52,120 nucleotides of DNA from contig JAZRLR010000009.1 of the NCBI GenBank assembly GCA_045646965.1, forward strand, positions 1 through 52,120, read 5' to 3'. The notes under the pieces were generated by a model. That model was not told the DNA's origin. It searched no databases and was given only the letters and a program-made list of their open reading frames with translations. Position numbers and translations under genes: made by a program. Below are positions 23,983-31,880 of this stretch, piece by piece. Source of the DNA: HGM04593 sp045646965 (GTDB taxonomy: Bacteria > Bacteroidota > Bacteroidia > Bacteroidales > Bacteroidaceae). Each line of letters starts with the position of its first letter. Within the stretch, counting starts at the first letter, position 1.

Positions 23983-24328
23983 TATTTTAAAAGTCATTTT
24001 ATCCTTATTGGTAGCTTTATTGATGTTTCTTGCAGGTTGGTTTGGTAAAGCATGGAAAGATAGTAAAATAAAAAAAGATGTTCAGAAGGCTGTTGAAGCG
24101 ATAAATAAAGAACATAAAGAAGCGCTGAGAACAATAAAAGACAAGTACAATAAGAAAATAAAAGAGAAAGACGACATCATCAAAAAACAAAAAGATATTA
24201 TTGAAAGATTGAATATTATTATTGATGAATTACTTGAAAAACTTAAGCCTATAAATAATTCATATTCTGTAAATAAGTTAGTAAATAATCTGACCTTAAA
24301 TAAAGAGAGATTAAGCAAATTAAAATAA
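23975..24328 (+). CDS. Single-pass membrane protein with long coiled coil, partner of the preceding gene
   Basis: A 117-aa protein from ATG 23975, overlapping the upstream gene by 8 nt (ATGAATAA). One N-terminal membrane helix (ILSLLVALLMFLAGWFG) is followed by ~70 residues of Lys/Glu-rich coiled coil (KKIKEKDDIIKKQKDIIERL) and a short Asn-rich tail. The topology resembles phage spanin-like or membrane-anchored scaffold proteins, but no catalytic motif is present. An in-frame TTG at 23951 is an unlikely start. Function unknown; coupling points to a complex with the 406-aa protein. Confidence 0.75.
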   Translation: MNNILKVILSLLVALLMFLAGWFGKAWKDSKIKKDVQKAVEAINKEHKEALRTIKDKYNKKIKEKDDIIKKQKDIIERLNIIIDELLEKLKPINNSYSVNKLVNNLTLNKERLSKLK

Positions 24329-24551
24329 TTTTTTAGATTAGAATAACACAAAAAGAATGTATCAAAGTGCGATAAGGAGTTACATACATAAAAACGCCCA
24401 CGAGGGGGCGTAAATGCAGTTTTAAGATTTGATACCATTACCAACCTTGCAAGGTTTCGCCTTAATAGCGTGAGCAAGGAGCGCAATCATAGTTTTTATA
24501 GGTAATTACTAAAAAGTGGCATTTTTATTTGCAGGTATTAAAAATAATACC
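24329..24551. other. Intergenic spacer in the island
   Basis: 223 nt without a gene. It contains a short GC-rich hairpin, ACGCCC-ACGAGG-GGGCGT (24394-24411), flanked by A- and T-rich sequence that might end the preceding transcript, and the -33 box of the next promoter. Confidence 0.5.
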
Positions 24552-24559
24552 TATATTCG
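24528..24559 (+). promoter_or_regulatory. Promoter of the DUF4160/DUF2442 pair
   Basis: TTTG (24528-24531), 20-nt spacer, TATATTCG (24552-24559; one mismatch to TAnnTTTG), 22 nt before the ATG. Confidence 0.55.
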
Positions 24560-24581
24560 CAGTAATAAAACCATATACAAT

Positions 24582-24827
24582 ATGCCTGAAATTTTTAGAT
24601 TTTACGGATTTTCATTTTTCTTTTATAGCAGAGAGCACGAGCCATTGCACGTTCACGTAGAAGGGAACGATGGTATGGCAAAGTTCGATTTAGTAGAAGA
24701 TGAATTTGTGCTAAAAACAGTTTATAATATCAAAAGCAATGACCTTAAAAAGATTAAAGAGGTTATTGATTATAACAAGGACATTATAATTAAGCATTGG
24801 ATTAAATATTTTGGAAAGGAGGATTAA
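24582..24827 (+). CDS. DUF4160 protein, putative toxin of a TA-like pair
   Basis: An 81-aa protein from the ATG at 24582. The DUF4160 core is clear: PEIFRFYGFSFFFYSREHEP followed by LHVHVEG, then an acidic strand and a C-terminal helix ending in IKHWIKYFG. DUF4160 genes are regularly followed by DUF2442 genes and the pair is treated as a putative type II toxin-antitoxin or mobile accessory module; no activity is established. The gap to the next gene is 4 nt. Confidence 0.85.
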   Translation: MPEIFRFYGFSFFFYSREHEPLHVHVEGNDGMAKFDLVEDEFVLKTVYNIKSNDLKKIKEVIDYNKDIIIKHWIKYFGKED

Positions 24828-24831
24828 CGAT

Positions 24832-25239
24832 ATGAAGATAGTTAAAATTTGGTTTGAAAAGAATTATATATATGGAGCTGATGAGAGTGGCAAAGAGTAT
24901 CGCCAGTCCTTACTTTGGTATCCACATTTATTGTCTGCTAATGATGAGCAGCGTATGAATTACAAAATAGGTTTTGATGGTGTGCATTGGAGAGAACTTG
25001 ACGAAGATATTAGTTTTGAGAGTTTTGAGTATGAAGATGCAGAACCAACACCTTTGCAAAAATTTTTCTTGACCCATAAAGAATTGAACATCGCAGAGTT
25101 CGCAAAGCTCATAAATATAAATGCATCTTTGCTGAGGAATTATATAAACGGTTTCAAGAAACCTTCAAAAGAACGTGAAGAACAAATTTTGAAAGAGATA
25201 CACAAGATTGGAGCTGGATATATGGAAGTTGTTTTTTAA
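24832..25239 (+). CDS. DUF2442 protein with C-terminal helix-turn-helix, putative antitoxin
   Basis: A 135-aa protein from the ATG at 24832. N-terminal DUF2442 domain (residues ~1-75; YRQSLLWYPHLLSANDEQRM, then the FDGVHWRELDEDISFE block), C-terminal helix-turn-helix (LNIAEFAKLININASLLRNY) as in antitoxins that repress their own operon. An unusually good Shine-Dalgarno, AAAGGAGG, ends 11 nt before the ATG (24816-24823), which is foreign to this genome's habit and overlaps the end of the upstream gene. It probably neutralises the DUF4160 partner (inference). Confidence 0.85.
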   Translation: MKIVKIWFEKNYIYGADESGKEYRQSLLWYPHLLSANDEQRMNYKIGFDGVHWRELDEDISFESFEYEDAEPTPLQKFFLTHKELNIAEFAKLININASLLRNYINGFKKPSKEREEQILKEIHKIGAGYMEVVF

Positions 25240-25268
25240 TATTGAGCAACAAAGCAGGGCTGTATATT

Positions 25269-25521
25269 ATGAGCAAAAAGAATGAAATTTATGATGTTAG
25301 CGCCGAACTTACAAAGAAGTTTGGAGAGATTGGCACTCAAAGTCGTGCAGAGGCTACTGCAAAGGCTTGTGAAGAACGTAGATGAGTCGTACAACGAGTA
25401 TCAGTTCATAATTCAGACCGACGTGGAGCCGTGGTCGGAGGAGATAGAGAAGGCGGCCGCAAAAAAGGCAAAGCGCGATGCCAAAGGAAAGAAAAAACAG
25501 AGCGTAGACGATTTAATGTAA
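25269..25521 (+). pseudogene. Broken XRE-type antitoxin gene joined to an unrelated 3' fragment
   Basis: From ATG 25269, 38 codons read MSKKNEIYDVSAELTKKFGE and on to a TGA at 25383. This resembles the N-terminus of Bacteroidetes XRE/HigA-like antitoxins (IYDxSAEL-x5-GxxGTxxR), which are usually ~100 residues and continue into a helix-turn-helix that is missing here. From about 25375 a different frame continues to the stop at 25521 with NEYQFIIQTDVEPWSEEIEK and a Lys-rich end, GC-rich like the core genome. An intact 79-codon frame from ATG 25282 covers that 3' part and could be expressed. It looks like a recombination scar at the island edge. Confidence 0.45.
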
Positions 25522-25540
25522 AACTCAACCGGAAATAACG

Positions 25541-25578
25541 ATTTAGCCCCAAAGCTATGAAAGGCTTTGGGGCTAAAT
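25541..25578. terminator. Bidirectional terminator between island edge and the signalling operon
   Basis: Perfect 15-bp stem: ATTTAGCCCCAAAGC (25541-25555) with GCTTTGGGGCTAAAT (25564-25578), 8-nt loop, T-rich on the right and A/T-rich on the left. Ends the minus-strand operon and the plus-strand fragment. Confidence 0.9.
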
Positions 25579-25599
25579 TTATACTTTCGGTAATGGATT

Positions 25600-26058
25600 T
25601 TATTCCATTGGGATTTCCGGGTTCTTTACAGAGAGGGGAACCTCCTTTTGGGCAAGGTAGAACATATAAAGGACTACGGGCTTCTTGCCGCGGTTCTCAC
25701 CGTAGTGAACAGCATCGACCATTTCAACCACCACCTCTCCCTCGCGAAGGGTTTTCTCCTTGCCGTCGAGCCCTATTATAGTGAGCTCGCCCTGCACCAA
25801 AACGCCGTGGTTCATACACACGTGGTGGTGCCATCCAAGTTTTTCCCCGGCAGGGATAACATATTTCACAGCCACAAGCTCGGGGCGGCCCTGCGGGTAG
25901 TCGGGCAATTTCTCGCCGTTCCAGCTCTCGTCGGTGCGCAGCAGCTCTGTGCTTTCCAATGTTTCAACTTTAATCTCGTCGCTCATTCCACAAGAAGAGA
26001 AAAAGCCTACACAGCATACCACCGTGGCGATGAACGTCCATTTCACTAATTTTTTCAT
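25600..26058 (-). CDS. Cupin-domain lipoprotein
   Basis: A 152-aa envelope protein. Lipoprotein signal ends at GFFSSC (Cys23). The single cupin domain has the metal-binding first motif GWHHHVCMNHGVLVQGELTI (His-His-His, later His and Gln/Glu) and second motif DAVHYGENRGKKP with a His. Such cupins bind a metal and small molecule, or act as sensors or isomerases. It starts 37 nt after the RsbW-like gene and lies before the shared terminator, so it is probably the last gene of the signalling operon. Ligand unknown. Confidence 0.88.
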   Translation of the reverse strand: MKKLVKWTFIATVVCCVGFFSSCGMSDEIKVETLESTELLRTDESWNGEKLPDYPQGRPELVAVKYVIPAGEKLGWHHHVCMNHGVLVQGELTIIGLDGKEKTLREGEVVVEMVDAVHYGENRGKKPVVLYMFYLAQKEVPLSVKNPEIPME

Positions 26059-26095
26059 TGCATATTATTTTAACAGATTTATCACAAACTTTGCT

Positions 26096-26503
26096 TTACA
26101 ATTTCTTTTCGAGGGTGAGGACATTTTTTCCCTCTATGCGTTCATATTTCACCTCGTTCATAATCTGACGAATGAGGAATATGCCCAAGCCGCCAATCTC
26201 TCTCTCATCGGCCGAGAGGGTTATATCGGCCTCGGGTGCCATAGTGGGATCGAATTCTTTGCCTGTGTCGGTGAGAACCAGCACAATGGAGCCTTCGTGC
26301 AGCTTGGCCGAGAGATATATGAACTGGTGCTCCTCTTTGGGATAGGCGTAGTTGATTATATTTACAACTGCCTCTTCCAGGACAAGGTTGAGATTAAATA
26401 CAACTTCGGGTGACAGTGATAGCTCATTTCCAATCTCCTCAATAAATTCATTCAGCTTGCCTATCTCTGAAATATCGTTTGCAAGAATAATAGATTTTTC
26501 CAT
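26096..26503 (-). CDS. RsbW-like ATP-binding protein (anti-sigma factor / serine kinase family)
   Basis: A 135-aa HATPase_c_2 protein of the partner-switching type. All ATP-site boxes are visible: N box LVLEEAVVNIINYAYP, G1 box LTDTGKEFDP and G2 box GGLGIFLIRQIMNEVKYER. In classical systems such a protein phosphorylates a STAS antagonist on serine and otherwise holds a sigma factor or other target. The obvious partners are the two STAS proteins encoded upstream in the same operon, with the SpoIIE-type phosphatase encoded 4 nt upstream as the opposing enzyme. No sigma factor gene is nearby, so the output is unknown. Confidence 0.9.
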   Translation of the reverse strand: MEKSIILANDISEIGKLNEFIEEIGNELSLSPEVVFNLNLVLEEAVVNIINYAYPKEEHQFIYLSAKLHEGSIVLVLTDTGKEFDPTMAPEADITLSADEREIGGLGIFLIRQIMNEVKYERIEGKNVLTLEKKL

Positions 26504-26507
26504 ATCG

Positions 26508-28415
26508 TTAGCAATATTTTATACACATAATAGTAATATCATCGCTTTGGTTTGCTCCGTTGGCGTGACGCTTAACCTCGGCAAATGTTTTCTCAATAAT
26601 TTCGTTGGGCTCCAACGATGAATTGGATTTTAACAATGAGACGAGTTTCTCGTCGCCATACTGTTCCATTTCGTTATTCTCGGCTTCGTTTACACCGTCG
26701 GTAAACAGATAGAGCATCGTCTGCCCTACGATGTGAGTCTCCTGCCCCTCGTATGGGAAACCGCCGAACAGGCCCAAAGGCAGATTGGGCGTAACTTTCA
26801 GGGGTGTGACCTTTCCCTCGCTGTCGATTTTCAGAGGAGCGTTATGCCCTGCATTGCAGTATCGGAGCTTTCCTGTTTTCAAATCGAGTATTCCGAGGAA
26901 TGCGGTGCAGAACATATTGGAGTCGTTACCGTCGGCCAATGAATTATTAAGCGAGGAGATAATATCCTCGGGTTTATCGAGATGCGAAGCCACCGACCTG
27001 AACAAACGACAGGTGACAGCCATTACCAAAGAGGCGGGTATACCCTTGCCCGACACATCGCCGATGATAAAATAGAGTTTTTCGTTTTCGATGAAAAAGT
27101 CGTACAGGTCGCCTCCCACCTCTTTTGCGGGGACGAGCTTCGCTGCCAGAGCCAGGTCGTCGCGCTCGGGGAAAGGCGGGAATATCTTGGGAATCATTCC
27201 CATCTGTATGCTGTGTGCGATGCGCAGCTCGCTCTCTATTCTCTCTTTATTTGCCGTGGTCGATTTAAGTTCTTCGATATACTGCACAAGGGAGCGCTGA
27301 AGATATTTAAATGAGTCGTGCAGTTCCTTGAGCTCGTCGTTGGAGCTTATCTTGGGAAGCTGCACCGTAAAGTCGCCGTGGGCTATCTTTTTTGCGACCT
27401 CCGAAAACTTCTCGACAGGCTCAACCACCTTGCGTATTCCGCTGTAGCTCATTGCAATCATAAGGAAAAGCGACAGCACACCCAGAATTATAAGAACGTC
27501 TCTCATCTTTTTTACACCCAGATAGAGCTCGCCTCTGGGGCAAACGATGGCCACCGACCAGCAGTTCGTCTCCACGGGCGAATAGAAGACAAAGAATTTT
27601 TTTCCGTCTTTCTCTCTTAAAACCTCGCCGGCTCTGCAGTGAATCATATCGTCCTGCATCTTCTTCAACGACTCGTCCTTATCTCCGTATGTAGAAGAGA
27701 AAATTGTCTCATTGAGAATGAGATTGTGGTTGGGATGTACAATGAACGATGAGTTTCGGCTCACCATAAGGTTGTAGGAATTATTAAACGCTTTTATATC
27801 GCCCACAAGTTCGGTCAGCCACTCGAGGGAGAGGTCGGCCGTGATAATTGCATAAAGCTTTCCCTCGCTGTCGTACAGAGGCTTCGAATAGGTGGTCATC
27901 ATCATTTCGCCTCCACCGTCATCGTAGTAGGGCTCGCTCCAATAGGGCTGGTTCAGAAGTTTCGGTATCTGATACCAGTCCATATAGTGATATTCGTATG
28001 TTTCGCTACCCAGTTGTTTCGACTTTATCTCTCCATTTTCGTCCTTGTAGGAGTAGGGAGAGAAATAGAGACCTTTTGACTGGAAATAACCGGGCTCAAA
28101 GGCGATGGCCGAGCCGTAGATAAACTCGTTGTTCTGCAGGAGCCTTTCTGTGATGTCATACATAAAGTCGGGAGAGGAGAGCCTGTGAGGTACAATCCAG
28201 GCAGTGTTCTCCACAGCTATCTCCACCGATTTAAGAACGGCGTCAATCTGATGTATGGTATTCGACAGCTCGCTGTGTGCAATCTCGATAGATTCTTCTC
28301 TCACTTTGTTTGCCGCCATTCTCAAGAAGATTGTAAATGTCAGCGTAAAGATGATTGCAGACACTATAAGCACTCTGGTAGTGAGGCGGCCTGATATGGA
28401 TTTTCTAAATTTCAT
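26508..28415 (-). CDS. Membrane sensor phosphatase: dCache-HAMP-SpoIIE (PP2C)
   Basis: A 635-aa inner-membrane receptor. Order: membrane helix ~15-33, periplasmic dCache ligand-binding domain ~35-300 (aromatic-rich YHYMDWYQIPKLLNQPYWSE; ADLSLEWL), second membrane helix ~305-325 (DVLIILGVLSLFLMIAMSYS), HAMP ~326-378, short coiled coil, and a PP2C/SpoIIE domain ~400-635. The metal-binding acids are present: VGGDLYDFF, GDVSGKG, TDGVNEAEN and SDDITIM. It should dephosphorylate phospho-serine on STAS antagonists in response to a periplasmic ligand. Start overlaps the upstream SBP stop by 4 nt. Confidence 0.95.
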   Translation of the reverse strand: MKFRKSISGRLTTRVLIVSAIIFTLTFTIFLRMAANKVREESIEIAHSELSNTIHQIDAVLKSVEIAVENTAWIVPHRLSSPDFMYDITERLLQNNEFIYGSAIAFEPGYFQSKGLYFSPYSYKDENGEIKSKQLGSETYEYHYMDWYQIPKLLNQPYWSEPYYDDGGGEMMMTTYSKPLYDSEGKLYAIITADLSLEWLTELVGDIKAFNNSYNLMVSRNSSFIVHPNHNLILNETIFSSTYGDKDESLKKMQDDMIHCRAGEVLREKDGKKFFVFYSPVETNCWSVAIVCPRGELYLGVKKMRDVLIILGVLSLFLMIAMSYSGIRKVVEPVEKFSEVAKKIAHGDFTVQLPKISSNDELKELHDSFKYLQRSLVQYIEELKSTTANKERIESELRIAHSIQMGMIPKIFPPFPERDDLALAAKLVPAKEVGGDLYDFFIENEKLYFIIGDVSGKGIPASLVMAVTCRLFRSVASHLDKPEDIISSLNNSLADGNDSNMFCTAFLGILDLKTGKLRYCNAGHNAPLKIDSEGKVTPLKVTPNLPLGLFGGFPYEGQETHIVGQTMLYLFTDGVNEAENNEMEQYGDEKLVSLLKSNSSLEPNEIIEKTFAEVKRHANGANQSDDITIMCIKYC

Positions 28416-29371
28416 CTTTTTGATTTTAATAGAGCGTTCCCTGTAAATCTGTCAAACACAATAGGCTTTGAGATGTAGCCATACTTGATAAGAGTCTCGT
28501 TGAGCCTGTCGAAATTTTCGACACTCAATTTATACGAGGGCGCCCTGCCATTTACATCCTCTTGTGCTTCGAGGATTGCGTCGAGCATCCATTTTTGATT
28601 ATATATGTTTGTGGGGACTTTTTCCTGTTTCACATATTTCATCACAATTTCGAGAGCCGCCTCGCGGTTGTTTCTCACCCACTCCCATCCCTTGCGCGAT
28701 GCCTCGGCAAACTTCTGACACAGTTGAGGGTTTTTCTTGTAGAACTCCTCTCTCACATAGAGACCGTCCTCGGGGTAGTCGAAGCCGAGCTCCGAGAATT
28801 TGAGAACACTCTCGGGGGTTATGCCCGACATTGAGAAGAGAATCTGTTCGTTGTAGCTCTTGCCTAGTGTGGCATCCACGGCGCCTGTTATGTAGAGGTT
28901 TATGGGGTTGATAAATTTTATCCACTCAATGCCGAGATTCTCGTATTTGTCAATCATATGCGGTATCTCGCTGAAGCCCACCTTCCAGGTTCCTACTCTG
29001 CGCCCTGCAAGGTCGGACATACGACGTATATTTTTTATGTGAGAGATAAGTACCAGGGTTGAGTGCTGCGTGGTCTGCAGAATATTGACAAGTTTAAAAT
29101 CTTTTCCTGTCGTTATCATAGCCTGTATAAGCTCGCTGGTTATGATATCCGACGTCCCGTCTTTGAGCATACTCATCGAGCTATACGACTTTGTAGGATG
29201 TTCGATGGTAACGTCAAGACCGGCCTCGGCATAGTAGCCGTTCTCGAGAGCGGCATAGTACCCTGCGAACTGGCTCTGCGCGGTCCATTGGGGTGTAAAG
29301 GTTATCTTTTGTGCATATCCCCCGATGAGCGAAACAAGAAAAAGGCACAGCAGGGTAAGATGTTTTTTCAT
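28412..29371 (-). CDS. NMT1/THI5-type ABC substrate-binding protein
   Basis: A 319-aa exported binding protein (signal MKKHLTLLCLFLVSLIGGYA). The SBP family that includes THI5-like, ThiY and SsuA/TauA-type proteins is shown by QFAGYYAALENGYYAEAGLD, the glycine-loop region, LAGRRVGTWK and the GLYVREEFYKK segment in the second lobe. Homologues bind pyrimidine thiamine precursors, sulfonates, riboflavin-like or aromatic compounds, so the ligand is open. It precedes the dCache sensor with a 4-nt overlap, which suggests that it supplies ligand to the transporter, the sensor, or both. Confidence 0.9.
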   Translation of the reverse strand: MKKHLTLLCLFLVSLIGGYAQKITFTPQWTAQSQFAGYYAALENGYYAEAGLDVTIEHPTKSYSSMSMLKDGTSDIITSELIQAMITTGKDFKLVNILQTTQHSTLVLISHIKNIRRMSDLAGRRVGTWKVGFSEIPHMIDKYENLGIEWIKFINPINLYITGAVDATLGKSYNEQILFSMSGITPESVLKFSELGFDYPEDGLYVREEFYKKNPQLCQKFAEASRKGWEWVRNNREAALEIVMKYVKQEKVPTNIYNQKWMLDAILEAQEDVNGRAPSYKLSVENFDRLNETLIKYGYISKPIVFDRFTGNALLKSKR

Positions 29372-29423
29372 ATAAATCTAAAAATTGTTTAAGTTCTTTT
29401 TCAAAATATCGGCGACAGGCTTG

Positions 29424-30302
29424 CTATTCGAGGAATTTCTCACGCAGAGTGTGCATCATCTCGGCGGTGACACCTATGCACTCGGTGAGATAATTTGCAA
29501 GCGAGCCATACTTTGCCTCAATCTTGTCTAAAGTAGTCTCAAATATTACGGGGTTTGCGCCAATCAATGTGTTTATCGCATTTTTCTGCGCCTCGCTCTT
29601 TGTTTCGATGCGCGACACAATGGGGTCGTAATAACTCTTCGACAGAGCAAAGTCGGCCACTATGAGGTCGCGGTCGGCACCTAAAGCCGCAAGAAGCATA
29701 GCCGACGCACAGCCCGCGCGGTCCTTGCCTTGAGTGCAGTGCCACAGCACGGCGCCCTCCTCGGGCTGCAGTGTCACAAGGTCGGCAAAGAATTTGCGAT
29801 ACACCTCTTGCGAAGCCTCATCGAAGAATACCATATCGTACATACTTGTGCACATAGCCTGAATGGCGGGGTGCTCGGCATTTTCGAGCAGCAGCTTAAT
29901 AAGTTCCTCGTCTTTTCCGTAGTTGGCGCCGTGCGACTTTCCACCCTTCTCAAAGGACAAGGAGAGCGAGAGGTAGGTTGCGTCTCCGGGTATTATGTCG
30001 GGAGCTGAAAGAGCCTCCTCCTTGCCACGAAAGTCGTAGATGCGTTGCAGTTTGAAATTCTCGGCAAGGCGTGCAGAGTCCTCCTCGGACAAGGCCGAAA
30101 GCCTTGCGCTGCGAAGCAGAAGAGCATCTTTCACTCTTTTGCCACCTATAAGGTATCCACCCAATTGGCGGGCGTTGTGAACACTGGAGAGCCCTATTTG
30201 TTGCGTTTCCAGATTAAGCTCCGGAGATTTGATATTTGTATTACAGGAAACAAGCATCAGTACAAGAAATACAAAGGCGTTAAAGAGACGAAACATATAC
30301 AT
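29424..30302 (-). CDS. Tyrosine/dual-specificity-type phosphatase, lipoprotein
   Basis: A 292-aa protein of the Y_phosphatase3 (DSP/inositol phosphatase-like) family. Lipoprotein signal ends at LMLVSC (Cys20). The N-terminal motif NARQLGGY and the P-loop HCTQGKDRAG (Cys189, Arg195; HC-X5-R) are complete, so it should be active as a phospho-Tyr/Ser or phosphorylated-metabolite phosphatase. A lipidated location means it acts in the periplasm or at the outer membrane, where phosphorylated small molecules are more likely substrates than proteins. Its ATG shares one base with the stop of the STAS-kinase gene. Confidence 0.9.
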   Translation of the reverse strand: MYMFRLFNAFVFLVLMLVSCNTNIKSPELNLETQQIGLSSVHNARQLGGYLIGGKRVKDALLLRSARLSALSEEDSARLAENFKLQRIYDFRGKEEALSAPDIIPGDATYLSLSLSFEKGGKSHGANYGKDEELIKLLLENAEHPAIQAMCTSMYDMVFFDEASQEVYRKFFADLVTLQPEEGAVLWHCTQGKDRAGCASAMLLAALGADRDLIVADFALSKSYYDPIVSRIETKSEAQKNAINTLIGANPVIFETTLDKIEAKYGSLANYLTECIGVTAEMMHTLREKFLE

Positions 30303-31504
30303 TAAAGTTTGTCAATCACACTTACCAGATATTTAACTCCACCTACGATGTTCTGAATATTAGGGAAGAACACCTTGCGTGCCATATCTATGATTGCGGG
30401 GCGGAACTTGTCGGTATTGCGCGAGTTGAAACCGATTGCAAACACGGTGCGTATGAGACGCAGAGCGTCAATCATTGAGCCATACTTCTGAATCATTTCG
30501 GGGTCTTCGGTCTTGAAGTACTTTCTTATGAAACAATCTTTCAAAAGTGCTACCGTGGCATTGTCCATACCTGCTATGTGCATAATCATTTCGTCGGTTC
30601 TCATACCATTGAGGATTACCGCGATGGAGATAAGGTCGTATATAGGGTGTCCCAGGCTCATCTGCTCCATATCTATCCAGAGCATCTCGCCGTTCTGAAT
30701 CATAAGGTTCTTGGGGTGTGCGTCGCAGTGCACGAGTCTGTCGCCTTCGGGCAGAGCCTCTACAATAAGTTTCAGCTGCTCGCCCTCCTCCTCGGTAAAG
30801 TATTTCGCTGCATCTTCAGCCTGCTTGCTGTAATACTCTTTTGCGTTGCCGAAGATGGGGTTGTCGGTGCGTGTGGAGTGCAGCAGATTGAGCTGCTCGA
30901 TGTACTTCTCGGTGAGTTCCTCCATACGGTCTGGCGCGTTCTGCATTGTCTCGCCCAAAGTGAGGCTCTTGATTGTCTCGTAGACAACGCCACGCTTGCC
31001 GTCGCCGCAATCGACCATATCAAATGATATGGCAGTGGGAATGCCCAAAAGGAAAGCCTCCTTGGCTTTTGTGAGCTCTTTGTCGAGACCTTCGTATGTC
31101 TCGGGGTTGTAGTTTACCTTTACAATCTCGTCCTCGCTCACGCGATATACAGCGCCGTTGCCGCCAAAGCCAATTCTTTCGCATTTCTCAAGGTCTATCT
31201 TACGCAGTGCTTTTGTGATGTTTATGATTCTCGAGAATCCCGTCATCTCAAACACGCTGTACACGGCAGCAGGCACATTTATTATCTTGAAGTTCTTTTC
31301 ACTCTTGGCAATCTTGAGCACTGTGCGCAGACCGCTCGATGCGATATATTGCAACTCGGCAGCGTCAAAGACGAGGCTGCTATGCGGATTTTCCTTGCAC
31401 AGTTCTGCAAATTCGCTATCGAATTTAATGGAAGCTTCGGTGTCGAGTCGTCCTTCCAAAGAGATATAAAGAGAGTCGTTGTCGAGTTTGTAACTATAGT
31501 TCAT
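30302..31504 (-). CDS. STAS domain fused to an APH/choline-kinase-like kinase
   Basis: A 400-aa cytosolic fusion. Residues ~1-100 are a STAS anti-sigma-factor-antagonist domain with the phosphorylatable loop YIASSGLR (Ser56/57). Residues ~108-390 are an aminoglycoside phosphotransferase-type kinase: Gly-rich loop IGFGGNGAVYRV (111-122), Lys129 in IVKV, catalytic loop HCDAHPKN with Asp261, and metal-binding WIDME with Asp278. The kinase part resembles the TIGR02172-type paralogous group. The fusion could phosphorylate a small molecule (the transported ligand?) or its own STAS partners. Follows the single STAS gene by 61 nt. Confidence 0.92.
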   Translation of the reverse strand: MNYSYKLDNDSLYISLEGRLDTEASIKFDSEFAELCKENPHSSLVFDAAELQYIASSGLRTVLKIAKSEKNFKIINVPAAVYSVFEMTGFSRIINITKALRKIDLEKCERIGFGGNGAVYRVSEDEIVKVNYNPETYEGLDKELTKAKEAFLLGIPTAISFDMVDCGDGKRGVVYETIKSLTLGETMQNAPDRMEELTEKYIEQLNLLHSTRTDNPIFGNAKEYYSKQAEDAAKYFTEEEGEQLKLIVEALPEGDRLVHCDAHPKNLMIQNGEMLWIDMEQMSLGHPIYDLISIAVILNGMRTDEMIMHIAGMDNATVALLKDCFIRKYFKTEDPEMIQKYGSMIDALRLIRTVFAIGFNSRNTDKFRPAIIDMARKVFFPNIQNIVGGVKYLVSVIDKL

Positions 31505-31565
31505 AGCGTTTAGTATTTGTTTAGCTTGTAAACATTCTATTTGTGTGGTATGTAAAGCGTTTTTG

Positions 31566-31868
31566 TTACTCGATGGTAAGAATGCGTGAAAATCCTATCA
31601 TATCGAACACCGAGCGCACCTCCTTGCTTATGTTGCGGATGCTGAAACGCCCGTTGTTTGCTGTGACGCTCTTGTGCGCGGTAAGAACCACGCGAAGGCC
31701 CGCGCTGCTGATATATTCCATTTCGCGGCAGTCGAGGATTAAATCGAGGCCTTGCGAGGTGAAGTAAGGTGTAAGTGTCTTTTCAAATTCTGCCGATGTC
31801 ACGGTGTCAAGACGGCCGGCGACGGTCACTACAACCGTGTTATCTGTTTGTGTAATTTCTGTTTTCAT
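31566..31868 (-). CDS. STAS-domain protein (anti-sigma factor antagonist-like)
   Basis: A 100-aa stand-alone STAS domain. Core signature: VAGRLDTVTSAEFE, then LILDCREMEYISSAGLRVVL with the phosphorylatable Ser54/55. In partner switching its phosphorylation by an RsbW-type kinase and dephosphorylation by a SpoIIE-type phosphatase decide whether it binds the kinase; both enzymes are encoded downstream in this operon. Its sequence is similar to the STAS half of the adjacent fusion protein (shared FxMxGFSRIxxI ending), suggesting duplication. Confidence 0.93.
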   Translation of the reverse strand: MKTEITQTDNTVVVTVAGRLDTVTSAEFEKTLTPYFTSQGLDLILDCREMEYISSAGLRVVLTAHKSVTANNGRFSIRNISKEVRSVFDMIGFSRILTIE

Positions 31869-31880
31869 TTATTTATTGTA

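Noticed and set aside
23975..24328. Phage spanin (Rz-like) gene
   Set aside because: The topology fits, but there is no holin/endolysin cassette or second spanin, and the gene is coupled to an unrelated upstream protein.
22287..25521. Prophage or conjugative element
   Set aside because: No integrase, capsid, terminase, relaxase or Tra genes are present in the interval; only small accessory genes are seen.
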